The translations under genes and the position numbers were made by a program. The notes under the pieces are model-generated. The model was given only the letters and a program-made list of their open reading frames with translations. It was not told where the DNA came from and did not search any database. Shown here in pieces: positions 45,470 through 54,387 of a DNA stretch of 64,000 bases. The stretch is from Filimonas zeae (GTDB taxonomy: Bacteria; Bacteroidota; Bacteroidia; Chitinophagales; Chitinophagaceae): contig NZ_BMIB01000004.1 of the NCBI RefSeq assembly GCF_014641615.1, forward strand, positions 1-64,000, read 5' to 3'. Position 1 is the first letter of the stretch. Each line of letters begins with the position of its first letter.

Positions 45470-46894
45470 ATGCGGATGCAACCCGTTGTAGAAAAAGGAC
45501 AGATAACCACCGAACACGTAACTGCTTTTCAGAAAATAGTAGGAAAAGAGTATGTAATGGCAGACGAAGAAACGCTGCGCCATTACGGCCATGATGAAAC
45601 TGAACACTTATTGTTTTTGCCGGAAGTGGTATTAAAACCCCGCACAGCAGAAGAGATAAGTGAGATTATGAAAATATGTAACCGCGATGGTTTACCCGTT
45701 ACACCCCGTGGCGGTGGAACCGGTTTAAGCGGTGGAGCCCTGCCCCACCTGGGCGGTGTGCTTATTGCCATGGAACGTTTTAACACCATTATTCAGATAG
45801 ACGAAAGAAACCTGCAGGTAACAACCGAGCCGGGTGTTATTACCGAGGTGTTGCAAGACTCGGTAAAGGAAAGAGGTTTATTTTATCCTCCGGACCCCAG
45901 CAGCCGCGGCTCCTGCTTTATTGGCGGTAACATAGCCGAAAACAGCGGCGGCCCTAAAGCGGTTAAATATGGTGTGGTAAAAGATTATGTGCTGAACCTG
46001 GAAATGGTATTACCTACCGGCGAAATTATCTGGACCGGTGCCAATGTATTAAAAAATTCCACGGGTTATAACCTTACCCAACTGGTAGTGGGTAGTGAGG
46101 GTACCCTGGGCATTGTTACTAAAATTGTACTGAAGCTGATACCCCTGCCTAAATACGATCTGCTGATGCTGGCTCCTTTTGCCTCGCTGGAAAAAGCGAG
46201 TGAAGCGGTAAGCGCCATTTTCAGAGCGGGCTTTACACCCAGCGCTATGGAGCTGGCCGAGATTGACGCGCTGAAGATTGTAAGCAAAATGGTAGACAGC
46301 CATGCCGTTCCGGTAAACGACGATATTGCAGCGCACCTGATTATTGAGGTAGATGGCAATAACCTGGATGTACTGATGAGCGAAATGGAGGCTATTGCTG
46401 AATTGCTGCAGCAGTATGAAGCGGGTGAAGTTTTCTTTGCCGATGATGCGCAGCAGAAAGCGGAATTATGGAAGCTGCGCCGCCGGGTGGCTGAAGCAGT
46501 AAAAAGCAGCGGTTATACCATTGAGGAAGATACCGTAGTGCCCCGCGCGGAATTACCCGCATTAATACGTGGTGTTAAGGAACTGGGTAAACAGTACGAC
46601 TTTAAAGCAGTATGTTATGGCCACGCCGGCGATGGCAACCTGCATGTGCGTATTCATAAAGAAGGCATTCCTAACAGCCATGGCAATGCTGAAATGCAGC
46701 ACATACTGAGTGAGTTGTTTAAAATCGTACATAGCCTGGGAGGCACTATCAGTGGCGAACATGGTATTGGTTTGATACAAAAGGGCTATATGGATATCGT
46801 ATTCAGAGAAGCCAACCTGAAACTGATGCGTGAGATAAAAAGAGTATTTGATCCAAACAACATTTTAAACGCAGGTAAGATCTTCGATTTATGA
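45470..46894 (+). CDS. FAD-linked oxidase of the GlcD/D-lactate dehydrogenase type
   Basis: About 474 residues from ATG 45470; a second ATG at 45476 is equally possible and TTG 45467 is also in frame. The FAD-binding PCMH domain fills the first 220 residues (PVTPRGGGTGLSGGALPHLG; PPDPSSRGSCFIGGNIAENS). The C-terminal oxidase cap has GHAGDGNLHVRI and ISGEHGIGLIQKG. It oxidises a 2-hydroxyacid such as glycolate or D-lactate to the keto acid, but the precise substrate is not readable. GlcE/GlcF partners are absent. Its stop overlaps the start of the next gene (ATGA). Confidence 0.9.
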   Translation: MRMQPVVEKGQITTEHVTAFQKIVGKEYVMADEETLRHYGHDETEHLLFLPEVVLKPRTAEEISEIMKICNRDGLPVTPRGGGTGLSGGALPHLGGVLIAMERFNTIIQIDERNLQVTTEPGVITEVLQDSVKERGLFYPPDPSSRGSCFIGGNIAENSGGPKAVKYGVVKDYVLNLEMVLPTGEIIWTGANVLKNSTGYNLTQLVVGSEGTLGIVTKIVLKLIPLPKYDLLMLAPFASLEKASEAVSAIFRAGFTPSAMELAEIDALKIVSKMVDSHAVPVNDDIAAHLIIEVDGNNLDVLMSEMEAIAELLQQYEAGEVFFADDAQQKAELWKLRRRVAEAVKSSGYTIEEDTVVPRAELPALIRGVKELGKQYDFKAVCYGHAGDGNLHVRIHKEGIPNSHGNAEMQHILSELFKIVHSLGGTISGEHGIGLIQKGYMDIVFREANLKLMREIKRVFDPNNILNAGKIFDL

Positions 46895-47514
46895 AAAAAC
46901 TAATTCTGATTCTGTTTACACTTGTGCTGGCCAATGGCCTGTACGCTCAGGGTATTCCCCCTTCTTACGAAAGTGGTGGCTCTTCTACCGGCGAAAGCGG
47001 GTTTGATGCCAACCGTGTGTTTATTGGTGGAAACCTGAACCTGGGATTTGGCAGCGGATATACCAATCTTGGTGCAAACCCCGAAGTGGGATACAGTTTT
47101 TCGGAATGGATAGATGCGGGGCTGGCGTTTAATATCAGTTACCTGACGCAGAAATCGTACTATAGCAACGGAGCGGAAGCAAGCCAGTACAGAACGTTTA
47201 ATTATGGTGCTGGTTTATTTACCAGGCTGTACCCCATTAAAAACTTCTTTATTCAGCTACAGCCAGAGTACAACTGGATGAATATTACTGAAAAAGCAAC
47301 AGCCAGCAACGTGGAAAGAAAGTTCAGTGCCACAGCACCCAGCTTACTGGCCGGTGTAGGCTATAGCCAGCGTGTAATAGGGCAAAATGCCTTTTACCTG
47401 GCTATTCTGTTCGATGTAAATAAAGATCAGAATTCACCCTACCGCAACTACGATGGAAGCTACTTCCCTATTATAAGGGCAGGTTTTAACTTTTACCTCC
47501 ATCCAAATCGCTAG
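46891..47514 (+). CDS. Outer-membrane beta-barrel protein
   Basis: 207 residues, signal peptide to about residue 20 (LANGLYAQ), then a Gly/Ser-rich stretch and repeated amphipathic strands (GGNLNLGFGSGYTNLG; ISYLTQKSYYSNG; GAGLFTRLYPIKNF), ending RAGFNFYLHPNR. It fits an 8- to 10-strand OMP-b-brl-like barrel. No specific function. It starts within the oxidase stop (4-base overlap). Its last 29 bases run convergently into the LOG-family gene. Confidence 0.8.
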   Translation: MKKLILILFTLVLANGLYAQGIPPSYESGGSSTGESGFDANRVFIGGNLNLGFGSGYTNLGANPEVGYSFSEWIDAGLAFNISYLTQKSYYSNGAEASQYRTFNYGAGLFTRLYPIKNFFIQLQPEYNWMNITEKATASNVERKFSATAPSLLAGVGYSQRVIGQNAFYLAILFDVNKDQNSPYRNYDGSYFPIIRAGFNFYLHPNR

Positions 47515-48037
47515 CAATTTCAAAAGGGGTATTGCATACTTTCAGGCTTCCACGCCAGTCTTCGTATAAAAAGCCCTGTAGCTGCATGTGATTTACGTGA
47601 CCGATGATATGATTATAATATCCTGCTGTATTCAGCAGGATTATTTTTTTAGGGTGTGTGCTCAGCGTGTTTAATGTAAGCATCTCAAACATTTCATCCA
47701 TTACTCCAAAACCGCCTGGTAACACAATTACGGCATCGCAGCTATCGTACATCATTTTCTTTCGCTCCTGAATATCCTTTACTACCCGCAGTTCAGAAAT
47801 ACCTTCGTGCTGGTTTTGCCATTCTACCAATACTTCCGGAATAATGCCTACTACCGTTCCCCCTGCATGCATGGCAGCATTAGCTACCACCTGCAAAAGC
47901 CCCTTATTGCCACCACCATACACCATAGTAATTTTACGCTGGCCCAGTAAAGTGCCCAATTCTCTGGCGTGTTGCTCGTATAAAGGGGAAAGACCGGTGC
48001 GGGACCCACAAAAAACAGTCACTGCTTTGATATCCAT
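47486..48037 (-). CDS. LOG family protein (Rossmann fold, TIGR00730)
   Basis: 183 residues of the lysine-decarboxylase-like/LOG family. VVFC-like strand (AVTVFCGSRTG), GGGNKGLLQVVANAA, and PGGFGVMDEMFEMLT, which has Val where most members have Thr in PGGxGT. LOG proteins hydrolyse nucleoside monophosphates to free base and ribose phosphate (cytokinin-activating in plants). The Gly-Val-Met-Asp variation may affect activity. It is cytoplasmic and overlaps the convergent barrel gene by 29 bases. Confidence 0.88.
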   Translation of the reverse strand: MDIKAVTVFCGSRTGLSPLYEQHARELGTLLGQRKITMVYGGGNKGLLQVVANAAMHAGGTVVGIIPEVLVEWQNQHEGISELRVVKDIQERKKMMYDSCDAVIVLPGGFGVMDEMFEMLTLNTLSTHPKKIILLNTAGYYNHIIGHVNHMQLQGFLYEDWRGSLKVCNTPFEIASDLDGGKS

Positions 48038-48062
48038 ACTTTAGAAACTTTGCAGCAGCAAA

Positions 48063-48461
48063 TTACAACACTTCGGTAATCTCCGGGAAAATACCATGCA
48101 GATACTTGTTAATTACGTTCAACTTCCACTGCAACAGTTCAATTTCCTGCTCCTGTGCAGCACTTTTGGGTAAAGTGCCCGGTATGTTAGTTTGGCTGGC
48201 AGTGGTTTTAACGTGTAGCAGCACCCCTTTAATTTTCTTTTGCAGCTGCAGTGTTTTACTGTTAGCCTGTTGCATTTGCACGTGGTATTCCTCTATGCGC
48301 TCGGTTAATTTCCGGTTCCGCTCTTCCAGAGCGTTGCACTTTACTTCCAGATCGTGCAGGCGCATGCTTCGGCTATCAGTAAAAGCAACCGGCCGGTTTT
48401 CCTCACTTAAAGGAATACGTTTGCGACGCTGAGAAAGGGATGGGTTGTGGTTTTCGTTCAT
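48063..48461 (-). CDS. Small coiled-coil protein of unknown function
   Basis: 132 residues. A charged start (SLSQRRKRIPLSEENRP) is followed by a coiled coil at about 33-80 (RLHDLEVKCNALEERNRKLT, then IEEYHVQMQQANSKTLQLQK). A second short helix follows (EIELLQWKLNVINKYL). No signal peptide, membrane segment or family I recognise. It ends 25 bases upstream of the LOG start on the same strand, so the two may be co-transcribed. Confidence 0.6.
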   Translation of the reverse strand: MNENHNPSLSQRRKRIPLSEENRPVAFTDSRSMRLHDLEVKCNALEERNRKLTERIEEYHVQMQQANSKTLQLQKKIKGVLLHVKTTASQTNIPGTLPKSAAQEQEIELLQWKLNVINKYLHGIFPEITEVL

Positions 48462-48610
48462 AAATTAAAATATCGCTGACAATTTATGAATATTTAAAAT
48501 ATCTGCATGTGTCTATCGGTGCATTCTATACCATAATCGTGCGTATCTGCTAACGGGGCACCAATTCTTCCATTACCGCAAAAAACTGCAACCAGACCAT
48601 ATAAACACAA

Positions 48611-48618
48611 TATATTTG
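48611..48618 (+). promoter_or_regulatory. -7 element TATATTTG upstream of symporter gene
   Basis: TATATTTG is a perfect TAnnTTTG match, 22 bases before the ATG at 48641, giving a leader of about 16 bases. A clear -33 TTG is not seen. Confidence 0.5.
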
Positions 48619-48640
48619 TTACTTACCATTGTTTAACTGT

Positions 48641-50203
48641 ATGTCGCCGGTACTCCTCTTCTCGTTCGTGGTCGCTTACTTTATACTGCTGCTGGTGGTA
48701 GCCTGGTACACGGGCCGCAACTCCAATAACGAATCGTTCTTTATTGGTAACCGCAACAGTAACTGGATGTTAGTGGCGTTTGGTATGATAGGTACCTCGT
48801 TAAGCGGAGTAACCTTTGTAAGTGTGCCTGGCGCCGTAGGCGATGTGGCTGGTGGAAACTTTAAAGGCTTTGCCTATATGCAGGTAACCATTGGCTATCT
48901 GATAGGTTACTGTGTAATTGCCTTTGTACTATTGCCCCTGTATTACCGCATGAACCTTACCTCTATTTACAATTACCTGCTTAACAGGTTTGGTAAGGTA
49001 GCCTACCGCACCGGCGCTTTGTTTTTTATCATCAGCCGTACCGTAGGCGCCACTGCCCGTTTGTACCTGGTTATTAATATTCTGCAGTTTTTTATACTGG
49101 ACCGCATGGGGGTGCCCTTTGTGGTAACCGCCATGGTAATACTGCTGATGATACTGTTGTATACCTTTGAAGGCGGCGTAAAAACCATTGTTTATACCGA
49201 TACCCTGCAAACATCGCTGATGATTACCGGACTGATTGTATGCGTGGTGTATATACTGAACCACCTGAACCTCAGCGGCGGCGAAGCACTGAGCCAGCTG
49301 AAACAACAAGGCTATCTGAACGTATTTAATACCGATGTAAACAGCAAAGGCTTTTTTCTGAAACAGATTATTGGCGGTGCTTTTATTACTATTGCTATGA
49401 CGGGACTGGACCAGGAAATGATGCAGAAAAACATCAGCGTAAAAAAGCTGGGCGATTCGCAGAAAAACGTGATTACCATGGCTATTGTACTGGTAGGCGT
49501 ATTGTTTCTGTTTCTGCTGCTGGGCGGATTGTTATACCTCTATGGAGCCTCTATAGGTGGCAGCTATCAGGATGTAATGGTAAATGGTAAAATGGTGAAG
49601 CAGTTTATGCTTACAGACGGGGCAGGCCATGCCTATAATGTAATAGGCGATAAAATGTTCCCTTCTGTAGCGCTGAACTACCTGCCCACTGCCATAGGAG
49701 TTATCTTCATCATTGCGCTGATTTCTGCGCTTTTCCCCAGTGCAGATGGGGCACTTACCGCTTTAACCTCTTCTTTTTGTATAGACCTGCTGGATTTGCA
49801 ACACCGGACTGATTTGCAGGAAAGCGGAAAAAAACGCCTGCGTTTAACCGTGCACCTCACGTTTGCCATTGTATTTCTGATGTGCGTAATGGTATTTCAT
49901 TTTCTGAACAATAACAGTATTATAGATATTATTCTCGATCTGGCAGGTTATACCTATGGGCCGTTACTGGGCCTGTTTGCGTTTGGTATTTTCACCAAAC
50001 GCGCACTTCCCAACTCGCTATCCATTACCCTCATTTGTTTGATAGCACCTGTTTTATCGTACCTGCTGGCACAACACGCCAAAGATTGGTTTAACGGCTA
50101 TCAGATAGGTATAGAACTGCTGATTATAAACGGGTTACTCACCTTTCTGGGATTACGGATGATTTCTAAACCCGGAATAACCTCCAATACGGCTGCGGCA
50201 TGA
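48641..50203 (+). CDS. Sodium:solute symporter (SSS family)
   Basis: About 520 residues from ATG 48641 (MSPVLLFSFVVAYF). A TTG at 48629 is in frame but adds FNC without helix sequence. Typical SSS pattern: WYTGRNSNNESFFIGNRNS, GTSLSGVTFVSVPG near residue 50, and about 13 helices ending near IELLIINGLL. No large insert, unlike the symporter at 1802-3544. The substrate is unknown. The O-methyltransferase gene starts inside its stop (ATGA), so they are co-translated. Confidence 0.9.
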   Translation: MSPVLLFSFVVAYFILLLVVAWYTGRNSNNESFFIGNRNSNWMLVAFGMIGTSLSGVTFVSVPGAVGDVAGGNFKGFAYMQVTIGYLIGYCVIAFVLLPLYYRMNLTSIYNYLLNRFGKVAYRTGALFFIISRTVGATARLYLVINILQFFILDRMGVPFVVTAMVILLMILLYTFEGGVKTIVYTDTLQTSLMITGLIVCVVYILNHLNLSGGEALSQLKQQGYLNVFNTDVNSKGFFLKQIIGGAFITIAMTGLDQEMMQKNISVKKLGDSQKNVITMAIVLVGVLFLFLLLGGLLYLYGASIGGSYQDVMVNGKMVKQFMLTDGAGHAYNVIGDKMFPSVALNYLPTAIGVIFIIALISALFPSADGALTALTSSFCIDLLDLQHRTDLQESGKKRLRLTVHLTFAIVFLMCVMVFHFLNNNSIIDIILDLAGYTYGPLLGLFAFGIFTKRALPNSLSITLICLIAPVLSYLLAQHAKDWFNGYQIGIELLIINGLLTFLGLRMISKPGITSNTAAA

Positions 50204-50844
50204 ACAATGAACTGATTCCTACGTTAATAGAAGCATATGCTGCCGCTTTTACCAGCCCGGAAAGCAGCGTGCTGCACCAGATAAATGAAGAAACCACCCT
50301 GCACCATGCCCAGCCACATATGCTGAGCGGCCATGTTCAGGGCCAGGTGCTGGAGTTTATGAGCTTTATGCAAAAGCCCCGGCACATTCTGGAAATAGGC
50401 AGTTTTACGGGTTACAGTGCACTTTGCCTGGCAAAAGGACTGCAACCTGGCGGGCACCTGCACACCATAGAAGTGCGGGAAGAAGACGCAGCAATTGCCC
50501 GGGCAAATTTCCACAAGGCAAACATGAATAATATAATAACTTTGCATATAGGTAATGCTCTGGATATCATTCCTGCATTACCGCTGGAGTGGGACCTCGT
50601 TTTTATAGATGCAGATAAAGTTAACTATGTTGCATACTACGAAATGGTATTACCACGTTTACAGCACGGAGGCATTATAATTGCCGATAATGTATTATTT
50701 CACGGCCAGGTGCTTACAGAGCCTGTAAAAGGAAAAAGCGCCAAAGCCATAGACCAATTTAATAAGCATGTGCGGGATGACACACGGACTGAACAGGTAC
50801 TACTTACCGTTCGCGATGGACTAATGCTTATCAGAAAGAAATAA
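50200..50844 (+). CDS. O-methyltransferase (COMT-like, MTF_3 family)
   Basis: 214 residues. SAM motif ILEIGSFTGYSALCLAKGL near 65-85, acidic HTIEVREED, IGNALDIIPAL and the metal-binding DLVFIDADKVNY with NN-type downstream IIIADNVLFHG. These fit the divalent-metal-dependent catechol O-methyltransferase family. The acceptor is unknown. Coupled to the symporter by a 4-base overlap and 12 bases before the glucosaminidase gene. Confidence 0.9.
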   Translation: MNNELIPTLIEAYAAAFTSPESSVLHQINEETTLHHAQPHMLSGHVQGQVLEFMSFMQKPRHILEIGSFTGYSALCLAKGLQPGGHLHTIEVREEDAAIARANFHKANMNNIITLHIGNALDIIPALPLEWDLVFIDADKVNYVAYYEMVLPRLQHGGIIIADNVLFHGQVLTEPVKGKSAKAIDQFNKHVRDDTRTEQVLLTVRDGLMLIRKK

Positions 50845-50856
50845 AAACCTTACCGG

Positions 50857-51948
50857 ATGAAGAAATTGATTATTGCAGCCAGCGCGCTCTGCCTGCTGCA
50901 AGTGACTAAGGCCCAACAAACCACAGCATCGAAAAGCTATGTTGACAAGTATAAAGACATAGCTATGAAGGAAATGATACGCACAGGCGTTCCGGCATCC
51001 ATAACCCTGGCACAGGGCATACTGGAAACCGAATCGGGCCAGAGCAACCTGGTGAGATCTTCCAACAACCACTTCGGTATTAAGTGTAAAACAGAATGGA
51101 CAGGCGCCAAAGTGTATCATGATGATGACGCTAAAGGCGAATGTTTCCGCAGCTACAATACTGCTGAGGAGTCTTATGCAGATCATTCTGACTTTTTGCG
51201 TAACCGCCCCCACTACGCCTTTCTGTTTCAGTTAGATCCTACCAATTACGAAGGCTGGGCAAAAGGATTGCGGAAAGCAGGCTATGCCACCAACCCGGCT
51301 TACGCACAGATGCTGATGAAAATTATTGTAGACAACAACCTGCAACAATACACCCTGCTGGCCATGAACAAACCGGCAGAAACAGGTAACAACGGCGATT
51401 TTTTTGCGTCTAATACTGCTAAACCGCAGCAGCCGGCAAATGAAACTGCTGCCCCTGTAGCAAACGCACTTAACAATGAGGTAGAAGCCGCGGATAAACC
51501 TACGCCTTCCGGCCAGTCGGTTAAAATAGCACAAACCATGGCTGCGCCGCCCAGCTACCCTACCGGTACTTTTAAAATAAATGAAACCAATGTAATGTAT
51601 GCAGATGCAGGCGTTTCTTTATTTGCACTGGCCAATAACCACAACATTACCTATAAAAAGTTGCTGGAGTTTAACGAGTTAGACAATGTAGACATACTGG
51701 AGAATGCCAGCCTTATTTTTCTGGAAAAGAAGCCCCGCAAAGGTGCTAAAGACTTTCATGTAGCAGAGCAGGGTGAAACCCTTGAGGCGATTGCGCAGAA
51801 AGAAGGCGTGAGGCTGGAGAATGTATTGTTATACAACCGTATACCACGCAATAAAACCTTGCATGCCGGAGATAAAATTTATCTTCGCGGAAATGCTCCC
51901 GTAGCTGCTGCAACTGCCCCCGCCGGTAAAACGGCCAAAGCCAGCTAG
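50857..51948 (+). CDS. Glucosaminidase with two LysM domains
   Basis: 363 residues, signal peptide to about residue 19 (LQVTKAQ). The catalytic domain (about 25-165) is a glucosaminidase of the FlgJ/LytF type: SITLAQGILETESGQSNL with catalytic Glu, then NNHFGIKCKTEW and FRSYNTAEESYADHSDFL. A Pro/Ala-rich linker follows, then two LysM peptidoglycan-binding motifs (about 245-295, INETNVMYADAGVSLFALAN; about 305-350, HVAEQGETLEAIAQKEGV). It cuts the glycan strand between GlcNAc and MurNAc in the periplasm. It may release or remodel peptidoglycan during growth. Clear family. Confidence 0.94.
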   Translation: MKKLIIAASALCLLQVTKAQQTTASKSYVDKYKDIAMKEMIRTGVPASITLAQGILETESGQSNLVRSSNNHFGIKCKTEWTGAKVYHDDDAKGECFRSYNTAEESYADHSDFLRNRPHYAFLFQLDPTNYEGWAKGLRKAGYATNPAYAQMLMKIIVDNNLQQYTLLAMNKPAETGNNGDFFASNTAKPQQPANETAAPVANALNNEVEAADKPTPSGQSVKIAQTMAAPPSYPTGTFKINETNVMYADAGVSLFALANNHNITYKKLLEFNELDNVDILENASLIFLEKKPRKGAKDFHVAEQGETLEAIAQKEGVRLENVLLYNRIPRNKTLHAGDKIYLRGNAPVAAATAPAGKTAKAS

Positions 51949-51973
51949 CAAGCGCATTGCAAAACAAGTATTT

Positions 51974-52513
51974 ATGGCACTGATTCAGGTACACGACAAA
52001 ACATTTACTCCGTACTTGTCTGAAAAAGACATTCATGAAAAGCTACAGGAGCTGGCAGCACAGCTGAACAAAGATTATGCGGGCAAACGTCCCTTGTTTA
52101 TTGCTATTCTCAATGGCTCCTTCATGTTTTCATCGGACCTGTTTAAGTACCTGACTATTGATGCAGAGATTTGTTTTATTAAACTGGCTTCCTATAAAGG
52201 CACCAAGTCAACCGGGCAGGTAATTACTGCCATAGGTTTGGATACAGATATTACCGGGCGTGATGTGATAATACTGGAAGACATTATTGATACCGGTAAA
52301 ACACTGAACCAGTTTTTACCTCAGTTGCACAACCAGCAGCCTGCATCTTTAAAAATTGCTGTATTGCTTAATAAGCCTGAAGCCAGGCAATTTCCCGTAC
52401 CTATAGATTATTGCTGTTTTTCCATTCCGAATAAGTTTGTGGTAGGATATGGCCTTGACTACGATGGTTTAGGAAGAAATATCAGGGAAATATATCAATT
52501 GTATTCAGATTAA
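51974..52513 (+). CDS. hpt: Hypoxanthine phosphoribosyltransferase
   Basis: 179 residues. The PRPP-binding loop VIILEDIIDTGKTL is intact, with the earlier FIAILNGSFMF loop. It salvages hypoxanthine and guanine to IMP and GMP using PRPP. Length is normal for bacterial HPRT. It follows the glucosaminidase gene by 25 bases on the same strand. Confidence 0.95.
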   Translation: MALIQVHDKTFTPYLSEKDIHEKLQELAAQLNKDYAGKRPLFIAILNGSFMFSSDLFKYLTIDAEICFIKLASYKGTKSTGQVITAIGLDTDITGRDVIILEDIIDTGKTLNQFLPQLHNQQPASLKIAVLLNKPEARQFPVPIDYCCFSIPNKFVVGYGLDYDGLGRNIREIYQLYSD

Positions 52514-52560
52514 CCCTAGTTTTAAGGGTACAAACATCAACCCAGTTAAACAGCGGAAAT

Positions 52561-54357
52561 TTGCGGAAACTGTTGCTTGTTATATTATTGCTTGGCTGCT
52601 TATTACGTGAAGGTATATCCCAATATTATCTGCGCGGTGAAATACGCAATGAAAAAGGCGCTGAAGTTTCCAATATCAAAACCTACTTATTCTCCCGTGG
52701 ATATATCGGTTATATTTCTTCCAGCTTTGGTATTCCCAGCCGTTTGGCGGTAGATACCCTTACCCTGATTGCCGAGGGGTATGAAACGCTGAAAATGCCG
52801 GTTCGCACCAGCCAGTTTCAAAAAATTACCCTGAAGATGCAGGCTTCTACCGCCAAACTGGCGCAACAGCATCTTTCTTCTGTAACCAAAAACCTATCAA
52901 CCAACCGGCAAACCATTTTTCCTCAGAACGGCGAAAGCTATACCACCCTTGTTGAAAATGATTTTGTTTCCAGCCTGCAATCGCCGGAAACAGGTTTTGC
53001 ATTGCACGTAGACAGGGCTGCCTACAGCAATATCCGCCGCTTTTTAAACAATGGTAATCCTGTACCTACAGATGCAGTGCGCATAGAAGAAATGCTCAAC
53101 TACTTCAGCTTTACACTGCCTGCAGCAGATGAAGATGAGGACGAAATAACCAGAGGCTTTACCTGTGCAACCCAGTTAACCAGTGCCCCCTGGAATAAAG
53201 AGAATCAGCTGTTATACATCAACCTAAAAGCTCCCAAGCTGGATTTAAGTGGATTGCCCCCCAGTAACCTGGTATTTCTGATTGATGTTTCGGGTTCTAT
53301 GGACAAGCCTAACCGGTTGCCATTAATACAATCTGCATTTAAACTACTGGTAGAAAATCTGCGGGCCATTGATACTATTTCTATTGTGGTATACGGAGGA
53401 GATATTGGTGTAAAACTGGCCCCCACTTCCGGAGCGGATAAAAAGAAGATTAATGATGCTATTGACCTGATTATACCCAATGGAGACACTCCGGGTGCAG
53501 GCGCCATAAAACTGGCCTATAAAAAGGCAGAAGAATCGTTTAATGCCAAAGGTAACAACCGCGTTATTATGGCTACCGATGGCGATTTTAATGTAGGAGA
53601 ATCCTCAGAAAAAGCACTGGAAGATCTGATAACCAAACAGAAACAATCTGGCATTTATCTTACCTGCCTGGGGGTGGGTATGGGTAATTATAAAGACAGC
53701 AAGCTGGAACTACTGGCCAAAAGAGGCAATGGTAACTTTGCCTATCTGGACAACATGAACGAGGCGGAAAAAGTGCTGATTACCGAGTTTACCAAAACCT
53801 TGTATGCAGTTGCCAGCGATGCTTTTGTAAATATTTCTTTTAACCCTAAAATGGTGCAGGAGTACCGGCTGATAGGGTTTGATAACAAAATGGACGCATT
53901 AGCAGATAGTACCAGTGAACTGGAAGGCGGTGAAGTGGGCTCTGGCCATAGCATAACAGCGGTTTTTGAAATTGTACCGCATATCAGCAACCAGACGCTT
54001 TCTAATAAAGATACATTGATTGCTGGCAGGTATGGCACTATCAAACTGCATTACAAGCTGCCTTCAGAAAAAAAGGAACGTATTCTGCAGCAGTTTAGCA
54101 TTCCCATTAACTACGTTCCTCTGGAACAAACAGAAAGCAATATCCGTTTTGCCACGGCACTCACCATGTTTGGAGAACTACTTAAACAGAGTCGTTTTGC
54201 CAAAAATTTTACCTGGGATGATGTGCGTACTATGGCTCAACAAGCCTGCACAAAAAAGCCTGCAGTGCTGCAGGCTGAATTTATTTCTCTGGTAGAAAAA
54301 GCGAAGAAGATATATTCCCCTTCCAAAAAGAAGAAAAAAAACAGTGAAGAAGAATAA
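52561..54357 (+). CDS. VWA-domain protein of the YfbK type
   Basis: 598 residues from TTG 52561, which supplies a signal peptide (RKLLLVILLLGCLLREGIS); no ATG fits. A short beta domain (about 20-95) is followed by a linker, then the N-terminal YfbK region (FALHVDRAAYSNIRRFLNNG; RIEEMLNYFSF). The von Willebrand A domain has an intact MIDAS (FLIDVSGSM, TDGDFNVG). A DUF3520-like C-terminal module follows and the tail is Lys/Ser/Glu-rich (SPSKKKKKNSEEE). Probably anchored to or exposed in the periplasm; it may bind protein ligands. Function not known. Confidence 0.87.
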   Translation: MRKLLLVILLLGCLLREGISQYYLRGEIRNEKGAEVSNIKTYLFSRGYIGYISSSFGIPSRLAVDTLTLIAEGYETLKMPVRTSQFQKITLKMQASTAKLAQQHLSSVTKNLSTNRQTIFPQNGESYTTLVENDFVSSLQSPETGFALHVDRAAYSNIRRFLNNGNPVPTDAVRIEEMLNYFSFTLPAADEDEDEITRGFTCATQLTSAPWNKENQLLYINLKAPKLDLSGLPPSNLVFLIDVSGSMDKPNRLPLIQSAFKLLVENLRAIDTISIVVYGGDIGVKLAPTSGADKKKINDAIDLIIPNGDTPGAGAIKLAYKKAEESFNAKGNNRVIMATDGDFNVGESSEKALEDLITKQKQSGIYLTCLGVGMGNYKDSKLELLAKRGNGNFAYLDNMNEAEKVLITEFTKTLYAVASDAFVNISFNPKMVQEYRLIGFDNKMDALADSTSELEGGEVGSGHSITAVFEIVPHISNQTLSNKDTLIAGRYGTIKLHYKLPSEKKERILQQFSIPINYVPLEQTESNIRFATALTMFGELLKQSRFAKNFTWDDVRTMAQQACTKKPAVLQAEFISLVEKAKKIYSPSKKKKKNSEEE

Positions 54358-54359
54358 AT

Positions 54360-54387
54360 AAAGAGGCCCTTAGCTAAAGGCCTCTTT
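54360..54387. terminator. Bidirectional terminator inside the dnaJ 3' end
   Basis: AAAGAGGCC (54360-54368) pairs with GGCCTCTTT (54379-54387), with inner TT/AA pairs. A T run follows on the plus side. It serves the VWA gene and overlaps the last codons and stop of the convergent dnaJ gene (54370). Confidence 0.75.
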
